64,000 nt of DNA from Ruminococcus sp. (GTDB lineage Bacteria > Bacillota > Clostridia > Oscillospirales > Ruminococcaceae), in the NCBI RefSeq assembly GCF_017464355.1, contig NZ_JAFUAG010000045.1, positions 62,001 through 126,000 on the forward strand, given 5' to 3'. Made by a program: the position numbers and the translations under genes. Below, piece by piece: positions 9,752-18,446 of this stretch. The notes beneath the pieces were generated by a model, which worked only from the letters and a program-made list of their open reading frames with translations, was not told the origin of the DNA and made no database searches. The first letter of the stretch is position 1, and the number at the start of each line of letters is the position of its first letter.

Positions 9752-10264
9752 ATGGATAAGGAGCAGATAAAAGCTGCAAAGGCAAAGTTCAGACAGATCA
9801 AGGAACTCAATGCCAATAAGATAGTCCTCAGGCTCAAAAAGGGCGGGCTGGTCTTCCTGGTGGCAGGAGTGTCCGATGGTAAAAAATATATCATAGCAAG
9901 CTACAGACATGAAGTCATCAACGGCAGACCGTGGATACGCTGGTGTGTTTCAGCACATAAGGAGTGGAACGGCGCTTTTATCGACGGCGAAAAGGTAATG
10001 GTCGAAAGGCAGAATGCCGCCGCTGACTTTGAAGAATGGCTGAAAATGAAAAATGAAGGTATCTTCAGAAAGTACCTTGGCTACTATGAATATGATATCC
10101 GTGAGGAGTTTAAGTGGACGCTTAACGGCGATGACGGATTTTTCCCTAAAGGCTGCCGCTTCTGGGGATATGTGTATGATGACCCCTCCGCCATGGGCGA
10201 GGGCATAGAGGAAGAATTCGCCGAGTATTGGTTTGAGTGCAGACGTTTGGCTGACGATAAATAA
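9752..10264 (+). CDS. Hypothetical protein, first gene of the his transcript
   Basis: A 170-residue soluble protein that I do not recognise. It begins MDKEQIKAAKAKFRQIKELN after a good GAGGCGG ribosome site; an in-frame upstream ATG at 9710 has none. The N-terminus is Lys-rich and probably helical. The middle is rich in Trp, Tyr and acidic residues (RWCVSAHKEWNGAF, EEWLKMKNEG) and the C-terminus is acidic. There is no signal peptide or membrane segment. It is the first gene after the promoter at 9657 and ends 22 bases before hisZ, so it is probably co-transcribed with the histidine genes. Nothing in the sequence gives it a role in that pathway. Confidence 0.72.
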   Translation: MDKEQIKAAKAKFRQIKELNANKIVLRLKKGGLVFLVAGVSDGKKYIIASYRHEVINGRPWIRWCVSAHKEWNGAFIDGEKVMVERQNAAADFEEWLKMKNEGIFRKYLGYYEYDIREEFKWTLNGDDGFFPKGCRFWGYVYDDPSAMGEGIEEEFAEYWFECRRLADDK

Positions 10265-10286
10265 TTTTACATAAAGGAAAGATATT

Positions 10287-11486
10287 ATGAAAAGATATGA
10301 CCTTATAACCCCCGAGGGAACAAGAGATCTGCTGTTTGAAGACTGCCTTGCACGCCGAAAGGTAGAAGGCACCCTGGCAGCACTGTTTGAGGGCTTCGGA
10401 TACAGCGAGGTAGTTACCCCGGGTATCGAGTTCTATGACGCTTTCAGCGGCAGCACAAGAAATTTCAGACAGGAGAGCCTTTATAAGCTGACAGACTCCA
10501 AGGGCAGACTTATAGTCCTACGCCCCGATTCTACCATTCCTATAGCAAGGCTTGCTGCTACCAGACTTAAGGAGGCAGGCACACCTCTGCGCCTTTATTA
10601 TAACCAGAGCGTGTTCTCAAACAATGCCCTGCTCAAAGGCCGTTCCGATGAGGTGGTACAGGCAGGTATCGAGCTGATAGGCGGCGACAACGTAAAGCGT
10701 GCCGACCTTGAGGTGCTGTGTACCGCCGTTGAAGCGCTGGCAAGCTTCGATAAGGAGAACTTCCGCCTTGAACTTGGACATATAGGCTATTTCAAGGAAC
10801 TGGTCGCTCAGCTGAACCTTGATGAGGATGTTATCGAGGAGATAAGGATGCTCATATCCACCAAGAATTTCCCCGCCCTCAATGACCTGCTGGACGAGAT
10901 AGGCGATAATGATATAACCCGTGCCCTGAAGCAGCTGCCCAGCCTTTTCGGAGGTATCGAGGTGCTGGATAAGGCCAGCGATATCTATGCCAATGATAAG
11001 ATAACAGGTATACTCTTCAACCTGCGCAAGGTCTTCAACAGACTTTCCAGCCTGGGTTACGAGGGCAAGATATCTGTTGACCTGGGCATAGTCAGCCATA
11101 CTGATTACTACACGGGCATAGTGTTCAAGGGTTATCTTTCCGAGGTGGGACATTCAGTTCTCAAAGGCGGAAGATATGATAACCTCATAGGCTCCTTCGG
11201 CAAGGAACTGCCTGCTGTTGGCTTTGGTGTGAATGTGGATCTGGTCGCACGACATCTGGAGCGTATCGGCGCAAACCCCGCAAGCAAGCCTGTGGACGCT
11301 GTTATCTTCGGCGAAAAGGGTTATGTGGTAGAAGCTATGGCTCATGCCCAGAAGCTTGTACGCGAGGGCAGAAAGGTCGAGCATTCGCTGTTCAATTCCT
11401 ACGAGGAAACAGTTGAGTATGCAAAGAGCAAGGGTGTTAAGAAAGTTATCACCGTCGGCGAAGAAATCACCGAGAACGATATATAA
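10287..11486 (+). CDS. hisZ: ATP phosphoribosyltransferase regulatory subunit
   Basis: HisZ is a catalytically inactive class II histidyl-tRNA-synthetase-like protein that joins the short form of HisG to make an active, feedback-regulated first enzyme of histidine synthesis. The 399 residues show class II elements: a motif-2-like stretch RLIVLRPDSTIPIARLAA near residue 73 and a motif-3-like GGRYDNLIGSFG near residue 293. It is followed 25 bases later by a 210-residue short HisG, the pairing expected for HisZ. A true HisRS would be longer and carry an anticodon-binding domain, which is absent here. Confidence 0.94.
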   Translation: MKRYDLITPEGTRDLLFEDCLARRKVEGTLAALFEGFGYSEVVTPGIEFYDAFSGSTRNFRQESLYKLTDSKGRLIVLRPDSTIPIARLAATRLKEAGTPLRLYYNQSVFSNNALLKGRSDEVVQAGIELIGGDNVKRADLEVLCTAVEALASFDKENFRLELGHIGYFKELVAQLNLDEDVIEEIRMLISTKNFPALNDLLDEIGDNDITRALKQLPSLFGGIEVLDKASDIYANDKITGILFNLRKVFNRLSSLGYEGKISVDLGIVSHTDYYTGIVFKGYLSEVGHSVLKGGRYDNLIGSFGKELPAVGFGVNVDLVARHLERIGANPASKPVDAVIFGEKGYVVEAMAHAQKLVREGRKVEHSLFNSYEETVEYAKSKGVKKVITVGEEITENDI

Positions 11487-11511
11487 GAGCGATCGGGAGG
11501 AGTAATGTAAA

Positions 11512-12144
11512 ATGAATAAACCTTTGAGGATCGCCCTTACCAAGGGCAGACTTGAAAAAGATACCGTCGGTCTTCTGGAAAAGATCGGCTATGATTGTAC
11601 AGCTATCCGTGAAAAGGGAAGAAAGCTCATTCTCCCCGTGCCTGACGGCAACCTTGAAGTGGTGCTGGCCAAGGCTAACGATGTTATAACCTATGTTGAG
11701 CATGGTGTGTGCGACATGGGCGTTGTGGGCAAGGATACCATTCAGGAAATGGAAGGCAAGTTCTATGAACTGGTAGACCTTGGCTTCGGCAGATGCCGCT
11801 TTGCGCTTGCCACCAAAAAGGGTCAGAGCTTCTACGGGGGCTACAATGTGAAGACCCTTGCCACCAAGTACCCCAACATCACCCGCAAGCACTTTGAGAG
11901 CAAGGGCATGGATGTTGATATCATCAAGATAGAGGGTTCCGTGGAGCTGGCACCCCTGCTTGAACTGGCAGACGGTATCGTCGATATCGTTGAAACAGGT
12001 ACCACACTTAAAGAGAATGGTCTGGAGATAGTCGAGGATAATATATGCCCCATCTCTGCCAGACTTATAGTAAATTCCGTAAGCATGAAGCTCCGCCAGA
12101 GCGAGATAGAGAACTTTGTTTCTCTGGTAGAGAAAAATCTGTAA
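11512..12144 (+). CDS. hisG: ATP phosphoribosyltransferase, short form
   Basis: HisG condenses ATP and PRPP to phosphoribosyl-ATP, the first committed step of histidine synthesis. At 210 residues it is the short form, which lacks the C-terminal regulatory domain and depends on HisZ, encoded just upstream. Motifs include RIALTKGRLEKDTVGLL at the N-terminus, CDMGVVGKDTI near residue 66, and the PRPP-binding VDIVETGTTLKENGL near residue 161. The start is preceded by GGGAGGAG. Thirteen bases separate it from hisD. Confidence 0.96.
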   Translation: MNKPLRIALTKGRLEKDTVGLLEKIGYDCTAIREKGRKLILPVPDGNLEVVLAKANDVITYVEHGVCDMGVVGKDTIQEMEGKFYELVDLGFGRCRFALATKKGQSFYGGYNVKTLATKYPNITRKHFESKGMDVDIIKIEGSVELAPLLELADGIVDIVETGTTLKENGLEIVEDNICPISARLIVNSVSMKLRQSEIENFVSLVEKNL

Positions 12145-12157
12145 GGAGGAAAAGCAA

Positions 12158-13450
12158 ATGTCATTTATAAAGAAGATATATGTAAACGGCAAGGACGAGG
12201 TCGAGTTTTTCAAGCAGCTCGAAGAACGCAGCGGTGAGACCGACAAGAAAGTTTCTGCTGTTGTAAATGAGATAATCGAGACCGTCAGAAAGGGCGGCGA
12301 TGAGGCAGTTAAGGCCTATACCGAAAAGTTCGACGGCAAGCTGCCCCAGTATTACGAGGTCCCCCGTGATGTCATCAACGATGCCATGACCGAGGCTGAC
12401 CCCGCTTTTGTTGAAGCACTGCTGAACTCTATCGCCAACATCACCGATTTTCACCAGAGACAGAAGTCCCAGAGCTTTGTAAATGCCAAGGCAGACGGCT
12501 GCATTCTCGGCCAGAAGGTGAGAGGACTTGATAAGGTCGGCCTGTATGTGCCGGGTGGCACAGCTGCTTATCCCTCCTCCGTACTGATGAATGCTGTTCC
12601 CGCAAAGATAGCAGGTGTCAAGGAGATAATCATGGTGACACCCCCTCTCAAGGACGGCACACCCAATAAGGATATACTGGTAGCAGCAGGTCTCTGCGGA
12701 GTTGACAGAGTGTTCATGTCGGGCGGCGCCCAGGCCATCGCAGCACTGGCTTACGGCACTGAGGAGATACCTAAGGTCGATAAGATAGTAGGCCCCGGAA
12801 ACATCTACGTTGCCACCGCCAAGAAGCTGCTCTACGGTGTAGTTGATATCGACATGGTAGCAGGCCCCAGCGAGATACTTGTAATGGCTGATGAAACAGC
12901 AAAGCCCAAGTTCGTGGCGGCAGACCTTATGTCCCAGGCTGAGCACGACAAGCTGGCTTCGGCTATACTTGTAACTACCAGCGAGAAGCTGGCAGATGAA
13001 ACTATCGCTGAGATAGAGCGCCAGATGGAATATCTGGAGAGAAAGGATATCATAAAGTACTCCCTGGAAAACTACGGTGCAATGATAATCTGCAATACCA
13101 AGGACGAAGCTGTTGAAATGGCTAACCGCTATGCTCCCGAGCACCTTGAAGTCCTCTTCGAGAATCCCCTGGAGTATGTGGGCAGGCTGGATAACGCAGG
13201 CTCTGTATTCCTGGGTCAGTATGCTTCCGAACCCCTTGGTGACTACTACGCAGGCCCCAACCACGTCCTTCCTACCAGCGGTACAGCAAGGTTCTTCTCG
13301 CCTCTGGGTGTGAACAGCTTTGAGAAGCGCTCCAGCTTCATCTATTATACCGAGGACGCCCTGCGCAAGGCCAAGGACGACATCGTTCTCGTGGCTGAAA
13401 AAGAGGGTCTTACTGCACACGCAAATGCTATCAAGGTAAGGTTTGAATAA
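12158..13450 (+). CDS. hisD: Histidinol dehydrogenase
   Basis: Zinc- and NAD-dependent enzyme that oxidises histidinol to histidine in two steps. The 430-residue length is typical. Visible motifs: GLYVPGGTAAYPSSVLMNAVPA near residue 130, then GGAQAIAALAYGT and VGPGNIYV, QAEHD with zinc-ligand residues, and HVLPTSGTARFFSPLGV near residue 370. The ribosome site AAGGAGG is strong. Its stop lies five bases before the following deacetylase-like start. Confidence 0.97.
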   Translation: MSFIKKIYVNGKDEVEFFKQLEERSGETDKKVSAVVNEIIETVRKGGDEAVKAYTEKFDGKLPQYYEVPRDVINDAMTEADPAFVEALLNSIANITDFHQRQKSQSFVNAKADGCILGQKVRGLDKVGLYVPGGTAAYPSSVLMNAVPAKIAGVKEIIMVTPPLKDGTPNKDILVAAGLCGVDRVFMSGGAQAIAALAYGTEEIPKVDKIVGPGNIYVATAKKLLYGVVDIDMVAGPSEILVMADETAKPKFVAADLMSQAEHDKLASAILVTTSEKLADETIAEIERQMEYLERKDIIKYSLENYGAMIICNTKDEAVEMANRYAPEHLEVLFENPLEYVGRLDNAGSVFLGQYASEPLGDYYAGPNHVLPTSGTARFFSPLGVNSFEKRSSFIYYTEDALRKAKDDIVLVAEKEGLTAHANAIKVRFE

Positions 13451-13454
13451 TAGC

Positions 13455-14150
13455 ATGATAAACGCAGTACTTACCATAGATGATATCGCTTCCCGCAATA
13501 CTCCCGCCATAGTTGACTACCTTAACGAAAAGGGCATTCAGGCGGTGATGTTCGCCTGGGGCGAAAACGTTGAAGCTCACTTTGATAACGCAGTCTATGC
13601 ACTTAAGCACAGCATGATAGTCGGCAACCACAGCTATACCCACCCTTTCTTCTCCGAGCTTTCTTTTGAAGAATGCGTCGCTGAGATAGAAAAGTGTGAG
13701 GCAGTGCTGGAAAAACTGTACAAGGCCGCAGGTGTCCAGCGTGTTTACAGACCTTTCCGTTTCCCCTACGGCAACAGGGGCGGTAAGAACGAGGCTGCTC
13801 TGCAGAAATACCTGGCGGAGAACGGCTTCACCAAGCTGAAGGATACCCAGATACCCTATAAATGGTGGAAGGCCGATGGTCTTGATAAGAACATTGACAC
13901 TTTCTGGACCTTTGACCTAGCAGAATACAATATCCGCCCCGACAGCGGCTTTACTGAGGAAGATGTCTTCAAGCGCATAAATGACCCTGCCCCCGCTTCG
14001 GGTGCGGCCATGCTTGAAGATGGCGGCAGCCACATAATACTCCTCCATGCCCACGATGAAACAGAGGATATGGTGCCTGAGTATTATAAGCATTTTATCG
14101 ACTTTCTGCTGGAAAAGGGCGTTAAATTCAACAGACCCGAATTTTTGTAA
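13455..14150 (+). CDS. Polysaccharide deacetylase-fold protein (NodB-like)
   Basis: A 231-residue cytosolic carbohydrate-esterase-4 fold protein. NodB-type motifs are present: LTIDDI (a TFDD-like motif with the metal and catalytic Asp), NHSYTH (HxxxH metal ligands) and RPFRFPYGNRGG. Near the C-terminus, IILLHAHDE provides the late His. There is no signal peptide, so it is not an ordinary secreted peptidoglycan deacetylase. It sits right after hisD in an operon without a recognised histidinol-phosphatase, but assigning it that job would be speculation. I chose the ATG at 13455 over the in-frame TTG at 13443, which lies inside hisD. Confidence 0.82.
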   Translation: MINAVLTIDDIASRNTPAIVDYLNEKGIQAVMFAWGENVEAHFDNAVYALKHSMIVGNHSYTHPFFSELSFEECVAEIEKCEAVLEKLYKAAGVQRVYRPFRFPYGNRGGKNEAALQKYLAENGFTKLKDTQIPYKWWKADGLDKNIDTFWTFDLAEYNIRPDSGFTEEDVFKRINDPAPASGAAMLEDGGSHIILLHAHDETEDMVPEYYKHFIDFLLEKGVKFNRPEFL

Positions 14151-14164
14151 ATAACGATATATCA

Positions 14165-14203
14165 GGCGTTCAGCGCCGTACAACAACAGCGCTGGACGCC
14201 ATT
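14165..14203 (+). other. Stem-loop between his-operon genes
   Basis: GGCGTTCAGCGC and GCGCTGGACGCC form a 12-base stem around a 12-base loop, but the following ATTCTTCAT is not a solid T-run. It could be an RNA processing or stability element, or a weak terminator that tunes the downstream his genes. Confidence 0.5.
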
Positions 14204-14232
14204 CTTCATAAAAGAAAGCAGGTGAAAATACC

Positions 14233-15495
14233 ATGGGACTTCTCGGAATGTTTGCAAAAAAAGCCGCGGTAAATCTTGTACGTGCAGGTGCGCAGAAGAC
14301 AGCTTCCGAGGCAAATAAATTTGAAGATCTGCCAAAGTCGGCTAACAAGACCTCTGTTACCAAGGAAGAAACTGTTATCAGGACAATACTTGAAAATACC
14401 GCTGGCGCTGTGCGCAACGGCAACCAGATCACTTTTCCTCAGCGGGGGGGACTTGAGATAACCCTTATGGAGGCAAAGACTCTTATCTCGGAAAGTAGGA
14501 CGAAAAATCCCTTTACTGCTGAGATCAGGTTCTTCATAGCACTGCCTAAAGCAGAATCTCTGCTTACTGACAGATACATAAGCTTCGGCGTTTCCATGAA
14601 TGATGCGGTAAGTTCTGCTGCGAAAAAGTTCTGTGCATTTCTTAACTCAATGTTCGAGCTAATTGACGGCGGCGAAGACGACCTGTTTGAAAATTATTTT
14701 GACGGGGAACTGCATCTGTACAAGTATGGCAGAGAGACGGTCGTAGCAACTATCGGCGACCCTGCTATGGGTGAGGTCGATGATCTGTTCAGATGTATCA
14801 AGAACGACCTTTCCCCTTATCTCGGCGCAAAGAAGTATTACTGGCTGAGCATTGATGTGCTGTTCAACGATGACCATATGGACGTTCACTGCCGTATCAA
14901 CAACGAAGATATTGACAGACTCTGTGATATCCTCAGGGAACATCTTGCACAGTTTTTCAAAGCGGGTACCTGCGGCCAGTATCAGCAGCAGCTACTCATC
15001 GAGCAGAGCAGCAGGACCTATGTCCCCCGTAAAGATAACTACAATGAAGCGTACAATAAAATGTACAAATACGTCCGCGAGTGCATACCGATCATCGGAA
15101 ATTCTTCCATACTGGTCAGTTACGATGAGCTTTACAGGAAGATACTTGCGGTAACAGGCGATGATAATTCCGCCTGGGAGGTAATAACGTTTCTGCCCGA
15201 GGTATATGTTCAGGAATTCTTCAAGGTCAAAGGCACAGGTCTTGTGGCCATGGAAAGGGGCAGCCAGCAGCTTGCCCTGACAGAGTTCCAGATATCGCCC
15301 ATAAGGGTAATAAAGTCAGAGGTGGAGAAATTCTTCTCAAAGAATGAACCCTCTGAGGAATTCAATCAGAATATATTCTCCCTAAGCTCCAGATTTTCCA
15401 GCGCTGTAAAAGCACTGCAGTCGGGTGTCAAGGAGGAAGAGCTTGCCTTCGGTGTGCTTGCCTGCAAAGCCCCCGAAGATTATGTCATATGGTAA
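14233..15495 (+). CDS. Hypothetical protein in the his operon (DUF6348-like?)
   Basis: A 420-residue soluble protein that I do not firmly recognise. The segment from about residue 75 to 290 (ITFPQRGGLEITLMEA, ISFGVSMNDAV, LFENYFDGELHLYKYG, WLSIDVLFNDD, CRINNED) resembles a widespread domain of unknown function of the DUF6348 type. The C-terminal third looks helical. There is no signal peptide or membrane segment. A G7 run at about 14444-14450 lies in the coding region and could slip. The gene lies between the deacetylase-like gene and hisB, which follows after 12 bases, so it is inside the histidine transcript. Confidence 0.75.
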   Translation: MGLLGMFAKKAAVNLVRAGAQKTASEANKFEDLPKSANKTSVTKEETVIRTILENTAGAVRNGNQITFPQRGGLEITLMEAKTLISESRTKNPFTAEIRFFIALPKAESLLTDRYISFGVSMNDAVSSAAKKFCAFLNSMFELIDGGEDDLFENYFDGELHLYKYGRETVVATIGDPAMGEVDDLFRCIKNDLSPYLGAKKYYWLSIDVLFNDDHMDVHCRINNEDIDRLCDILREHLAQFFKAGTCGQYQQQLLIEQSSRTYVPRKDNYNEAYNKMYKYVRECIPIIGNSSILVSYDELYRKILAVTGDDNSAWEVITFLPEVYVQEFFKVKGTGLVAMERGSQQLALTEFQISPIRVIKSEVEKFFSKNEPSEEFNQNIFSLSSRFSSAVKALQSGVKEEELAFGVLACKAPEDYVIW

Positions 15496-15507
15496 GGAAG
15501 TGTGGAT

Positions 15508-16086
15508 ATGAGAAAAGCAGAGATAAAAAGAAAGACCCGTGAGACCGATATCGAGGTCTTCGTTGACCTGGACGGCAGCGGAAAAGTCGAGATAGATACG
15601 GGCATAGGTTTTTTTGACCATATGCTTACAGCCTTCGGTGTACACAGCAGCATCGACCTGAAAATTAAGTGCAAGGGCGACCTTTATGTGGACGCTCATC
15701 ATTCGGTGGAAGATACAGGTATCTGCATAGGCAAGGCCTTTGCGGAAGCCCTGGGCGACAAGGGCGGCATTGCCCGCTACGGCAGCGCCTATGTGCCCAT
15801 GGACGAAGCCCTCAGCTTCTGTTCACTGGATATCAGCGGCAGACCTTTCCTGGTCTTTGACGCTCAGTTCCACGATGACCGCTGCGGCAGTTTCGATACC
15901 TGCCTTACAGAAGAATTCTTCCGTGCATTCGCCTTCAATTCGGGCATAACACTCCACGTTAAGGAAGAATACGGCAAAAACGACCACCACATTATCGAAG
16001 CCATGTTCAAGGCCGTGGCTCATGCTTTGAGAGACGCTATGACCGAAACAGGCAAGGGCGTGCTTTCCACAAAAGGGGTGCTGTGA
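15508..16086 (+). CDS. hisB: Imidazoleglycerol-phosphate dehydratase
   Basis: Mn-dependent dehydratase converting IGP to imidazole acetol-phosphate. The 192-residue monofunctional form has no phosphatase domain. The His-rich metal motifs are visible: FFDHML near residue 36, VDAHHSVEDTGI near residue 61, and DHHIIEAMFKA near residue 155. The ATG at 15508 lies seven bases after AAGGAAG; the in-frame GTG at 15502 is too close to that site. The stop overlaps the hisH start (TGATG). Confidence 0.96.
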   Translation: MRKAEIKRKTRETDIEVFVDLDGSGKVEIDTGIGFFDHMLTAFGVHSSIDLKIKCKGDLYVDAHHSVEDTGICIGKAFAEALGDKGGIARYGSAYVPMDEALSFCSLDISGRPFLVFDAQFHDDRCGSFDTCLTEEFFRAFAFNSGITLHVKEEYGKNDHHIIEAMFKAVAHALRDAMTETGKGVLSTKGVL

Positions 16087-16691
16087 TGATTGCTATAGTT
16101 GATTACGGTGCAGGCAATATCTTCTCAGTGAAGAATGCCCTTGACCACCTGGGATTTGAAAATAAGCTCACCGACAAAAAGGAAGACATCATCGCCGCCG
16201 ACAGGATAATACTGCCTGGTGTAGGGGCTTTCCCCTGGGCGATGAATATGCTCAAGGTCAGCGGACTTGTGGATACCATAAAAGAACAGGCACAGCAGAA
16301 GCCTTTCATGGGCATATGTCTGGGTATGCAGCTTATATTCGATAAGAGCTATGAGTTTGAAGAATGCGCAGGCCTGGGCCTGGTAGGCGGCTATGTTGAC
16401 AAGATAACAGACCCCGGTCTGGTCATACCCCACATGGGCTGGAACAAGCTGGAATACAACCGCACAAGCCCCTTGTTCGAGGGACTTGGCAATGACGAGT
16501 ATGTCTACTTCGTCCACAGCTACAAGGCTTTCTGTCAGGACGAGAACCTTTATGCCTACTGCACCTACGGTTCAAAGGTACCCGCTGTTGTAGGGGACGG
16601 CAAGTTCGTTTACGGCTGTCAGTTCCACCCCGAGAAAAGCGGCGAAACAGGTCTTAAGATACTTAAGAACTTTGCTGAGTTAAGACCATGA
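16086..16691 (+). CDS. hisH: Imidazole glycerol phosphate synthase, glutaminase subunit
   Basis: Class I glutamine amidotransferase that supplies ammonia to HisF. The catalytic triad is visible: the nucleophile Cys in MGICLGMQLIF near residue 80, and His and Glu in QFHPEKSGETGLKIL near residue 182. The N-terminal IVDYGAGN is typical. It overlaps hisB by one base, and its end overlaps the next gene by four bases. Its partner hisF lies 1 kb downstream, separated by two unrelated paralogous genes, although hisH and hisF are usually closer. Confidence 0.96.
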   Translation: MIAIVDYGAGNIFSVKNALDHLGFENKLTDKKEDIIAADRIILPGVGAFPWAMNMLKVSGLVDTIKEQAQQKPFMGICLGMQLIFDKSYEFEECAGLGLVGGYVDKITDPGLVIPHMGWNKLEYNRTSPLFEGLGNDEYVYFVHSYKAFCQDENLYAYCTYGSKVPAVVGDGKFVYGCQFHPEKSGETGLKILKNFAELRP

Positions 16692-17176
16692 GCTGGCGGG
16701 AGATAAACACTCAGTCAGATATTGACGAGTTCATGGAAAAAAACGGCAGTCTGCACGATTCGGTCATAGTTTCGGTAAATTATGTAAGCGGCTGTCATAA
16801 CACAGATGATGATAAAATGATGATCTTTGCGCCTGACAATGCTCTTCTGCTCACTGTTGACAGCGGGTGGTGCGGCAGGATAGAGATGCTATTCAGCGGA
16901 GTGGTCTACCATGCAGTGCAGGGTCATGCTGAGAATTCTACAGCTGAGATATATGAATGTGTGCTGGAGTTTCGCACAGACCTCATGGGAAAGACCCGTG
17001 ATGACAGGCTGATAGTCTGGACAGATTTCAGACAGCTGAACGATCTTGAAAATTTCGGCATAGACCTGAAAAAAGCCAATGACTCCTTTGTAATAGCAAA
17101 AAAACTGCGCTGGCGCTATGCAGAAGAAGCCGATGATATTGACATAGCAGATGAGGTATACAGCCTCTTTATCTGA
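16688..17176 (+). CDS. Hypothetical protein, paralogue A of a tandem pair
   Basis: A 162-residue soluble protein, related to the next gene. Both begin with a Trp and 'sDIdeFMek.GslhDsViVSvNYvsG', contain a central segment that ends in a hydrophobic strand (RIEMLFSGVVYH here), and finish with an 'iAkkLrWRyAeE'-like motif. The function is unknown. Proteins of this layout are scattered singly or in pairs through Firmicute genomes, sometimes near toxin-immunity loci, but I cannot show that here. It overlaps hisH by four bases (ATGA), so it is translated with the histidine genes. Confidence 0.75.
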   Translation: MSWREINTQSDIDEFMEKNGSLHDSVIVSVNYVSGCHNTDDDKMMIFAPDNALLLTVDSGWCGRIEMLFSGVVYHAVQGHAENSTAEIYECVLEFRTDLMGKTRDDRLIVWTDFRQLNDLENFGIDLKKANDSFVIAKKLRWRYAEEADDIDIADEVYSLFI

Positions 17177-17191
17177 CAGGGAGGTGCTTTT

Positions 17192-17671
17192 ATGGCATGG
17201 AACGAGATAAAGTCCGATGAGGATATAAAGCATCTTATGGATAAAACAGGCAGCTTCATTGACGCTGTGCTGCTCTCCGCAAATTATCTCACAGGCAATG
17301 AGAAGTTCACCGATTGCTTCGGTGAGGAAAGAAGCACAGGCCGCAGCCTGCTGCTGAGGGTCAGCTCACATATATGCGGTGAGATAGAACTGCTGTTTTA
17401 CTCGGTGGAGTACTTTACCATGCAGAAAGACCTGATGACAGACTGCAAGCTTGTCTTCCGTGATGACCTGAACGGTAAACACAGCCGAAATAAACTGCTG
17501 GTGCTTTCTTTGAATGAAAGCTTCGACCCGCCGTACCGCCGCAGTGACAAGCCCTTTTCTCTGGCGGACGTACATGACACCGCTGTCATAGCCCGGGGCA
17601 TGAAATGGCGGCTTGCCTCTGAAAAAAGCGAGGCGGATCTTCTTGACTATGAGTATGCACCTTTCACATAA
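17192..17671 (+). CDS. Hypothetical protein, paralogue B of a tandem pair
   Basis: A 159-residue relative of the preceding gene, with a matching start ([19 protein letters not shown] against SWREINTQSDIDEFMEKNG), the same D-A/S-V motif, and a closing [18 protein letters not shown]. The two have diverged to modest identity, so the duplication is old. The start follows GGGAGGTG. It lies 15 bases after paralogue A and 19 bases before hisF. I see no catalytic motif, signal peptide or membrane helix. Confidence 0.75.
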   Translation: MAWNEIKSDEDIKHLMDKTGSFIDAVLLSANYLTGNEKFTDCFGEERSTGRSLLLRVSSHICGEIELLFYSVEYFTMQKDLMTDCKLVFRDDLNGKHSRNKLLVLSLNESFDPPYRRSDKPFSLADVHDTAVIARGMKWRLASEKSEADLLDYEYAPFT

Positions 17672-17690
17672 AACCTTATGGAGGTAAAAT

Positions 17691-18446
17691 ATGCTTGCTA
17701 AAAGAATAATACCCTGCCTTGACGTCCGTGACGGCAAGGTGGTAAAGGGTGTGAATTTTGAAGGTATAAAAGAAGTCGGCGACCCCGTGGCCTGTGCCAT
17801 GGAGTACAACGAACAGGGCGCCGATGAGATAGTTTTTTACGATATAACCGCGTCCCACGAGGGCAGGGGAGTCATGCTGGACGTTGTCCGTGAGACCGCC
17901 AAAAAGGTCTTTGTCCCTCTGACAGTAGGCGGCGGTATCAAGACAGTTGATGATATCCGTGACACTCTCCGTGCAGGGGCAGACAAGGTGTCTGTAAATT
18001 CCCAGGCGGTGCAGAACCCTCAGCTTATCAAGGAAGGCGCCGATATATTCGGCAGCCAGTGCATATGCGTGGGTGTAGATGCCAAAGCTGTCGGGGAAAA
18101 TAAATGGACAGTTTTTATCAACGGCGGCCGTATCGATATGAAGATAGACCTGATAGACTGGGTAAAAAAATGCGAGCAGCTGGGCGCAGGCGAGATATGC
18201 CTGAACTCCATCGACACTGACGGTGTGCGGGGCGGTTTTGACCTGCCTATGCTGAAAGCCGTGGTAGATGCTGTCAGCATACCTGTCATCGCTTCGGGCG
18301 GTGCAGGCAAACTGGGGGATTTTGCAGAGGCTTTCCTCAGGACAGATTGCTCCGCAGCACTGGCAGCTAGCCTGTTCCACTTCCGTGAACTGACAGTGGG
18401 TCAGGTCAAGGCTGACTGCCGCAGCAAGGGTATAATCGTCAGGTAA
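17691..18446 (+). CDS. hisF: Imidazole glycerol phosphate synthase, cyclase subunit
   Basis: TIM-barrel enzyme that, with HisH, converts PRFAR and ammonia to IGP and AICAR. The 251 residues begin with the HisF signature [20 protein letters not shown], whose Asp is catalytic. [14 protein letters not shown], the second catalytic Asp in [11 protein letters not shown], and [15 protein letters not shown] follow. These motifs separate it from HisA, which is missing from this operon. The stop overlaps the start of the next ATPase gene by one base. Confidence 0.96.
   Translation: MLAKRIIPCLDVRDGKVVKGVNFEGIKEVGDPVACAMEYNEQGADEIVFYDITASHEGRGVMLDVVRETAKKVFVPLTVGGGIKTVDDIRDTLRAGADKVSVNSQAVQNPQLIKEGADIFGSQCICVGVDAKAVGENKWTVFINGGRIDMKIDLIDWVKKCEQLGAGEICLNSIDTDGVRGGFDLPMLKAVVDAVSIPVIASGGAGKLGDFAEAFLRTDCSAALAASLFHFRELTVGQVKADCRSKGIIVR

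Noticed and set aside
12161-13510. A 449-codon minus-strand frame opposite hisD
   Set aside because: Antisense shadow produced by codon bias of hisD; there are no recognisable motifs.
17691-18446. Possibility that this gene is hisA rather than hisF
   Set aside because: The N-terminal [16 protein letters not shown] and the [10 protein letters not shown] segment are HisF patterns; no second TIM-barrel his gene is present.
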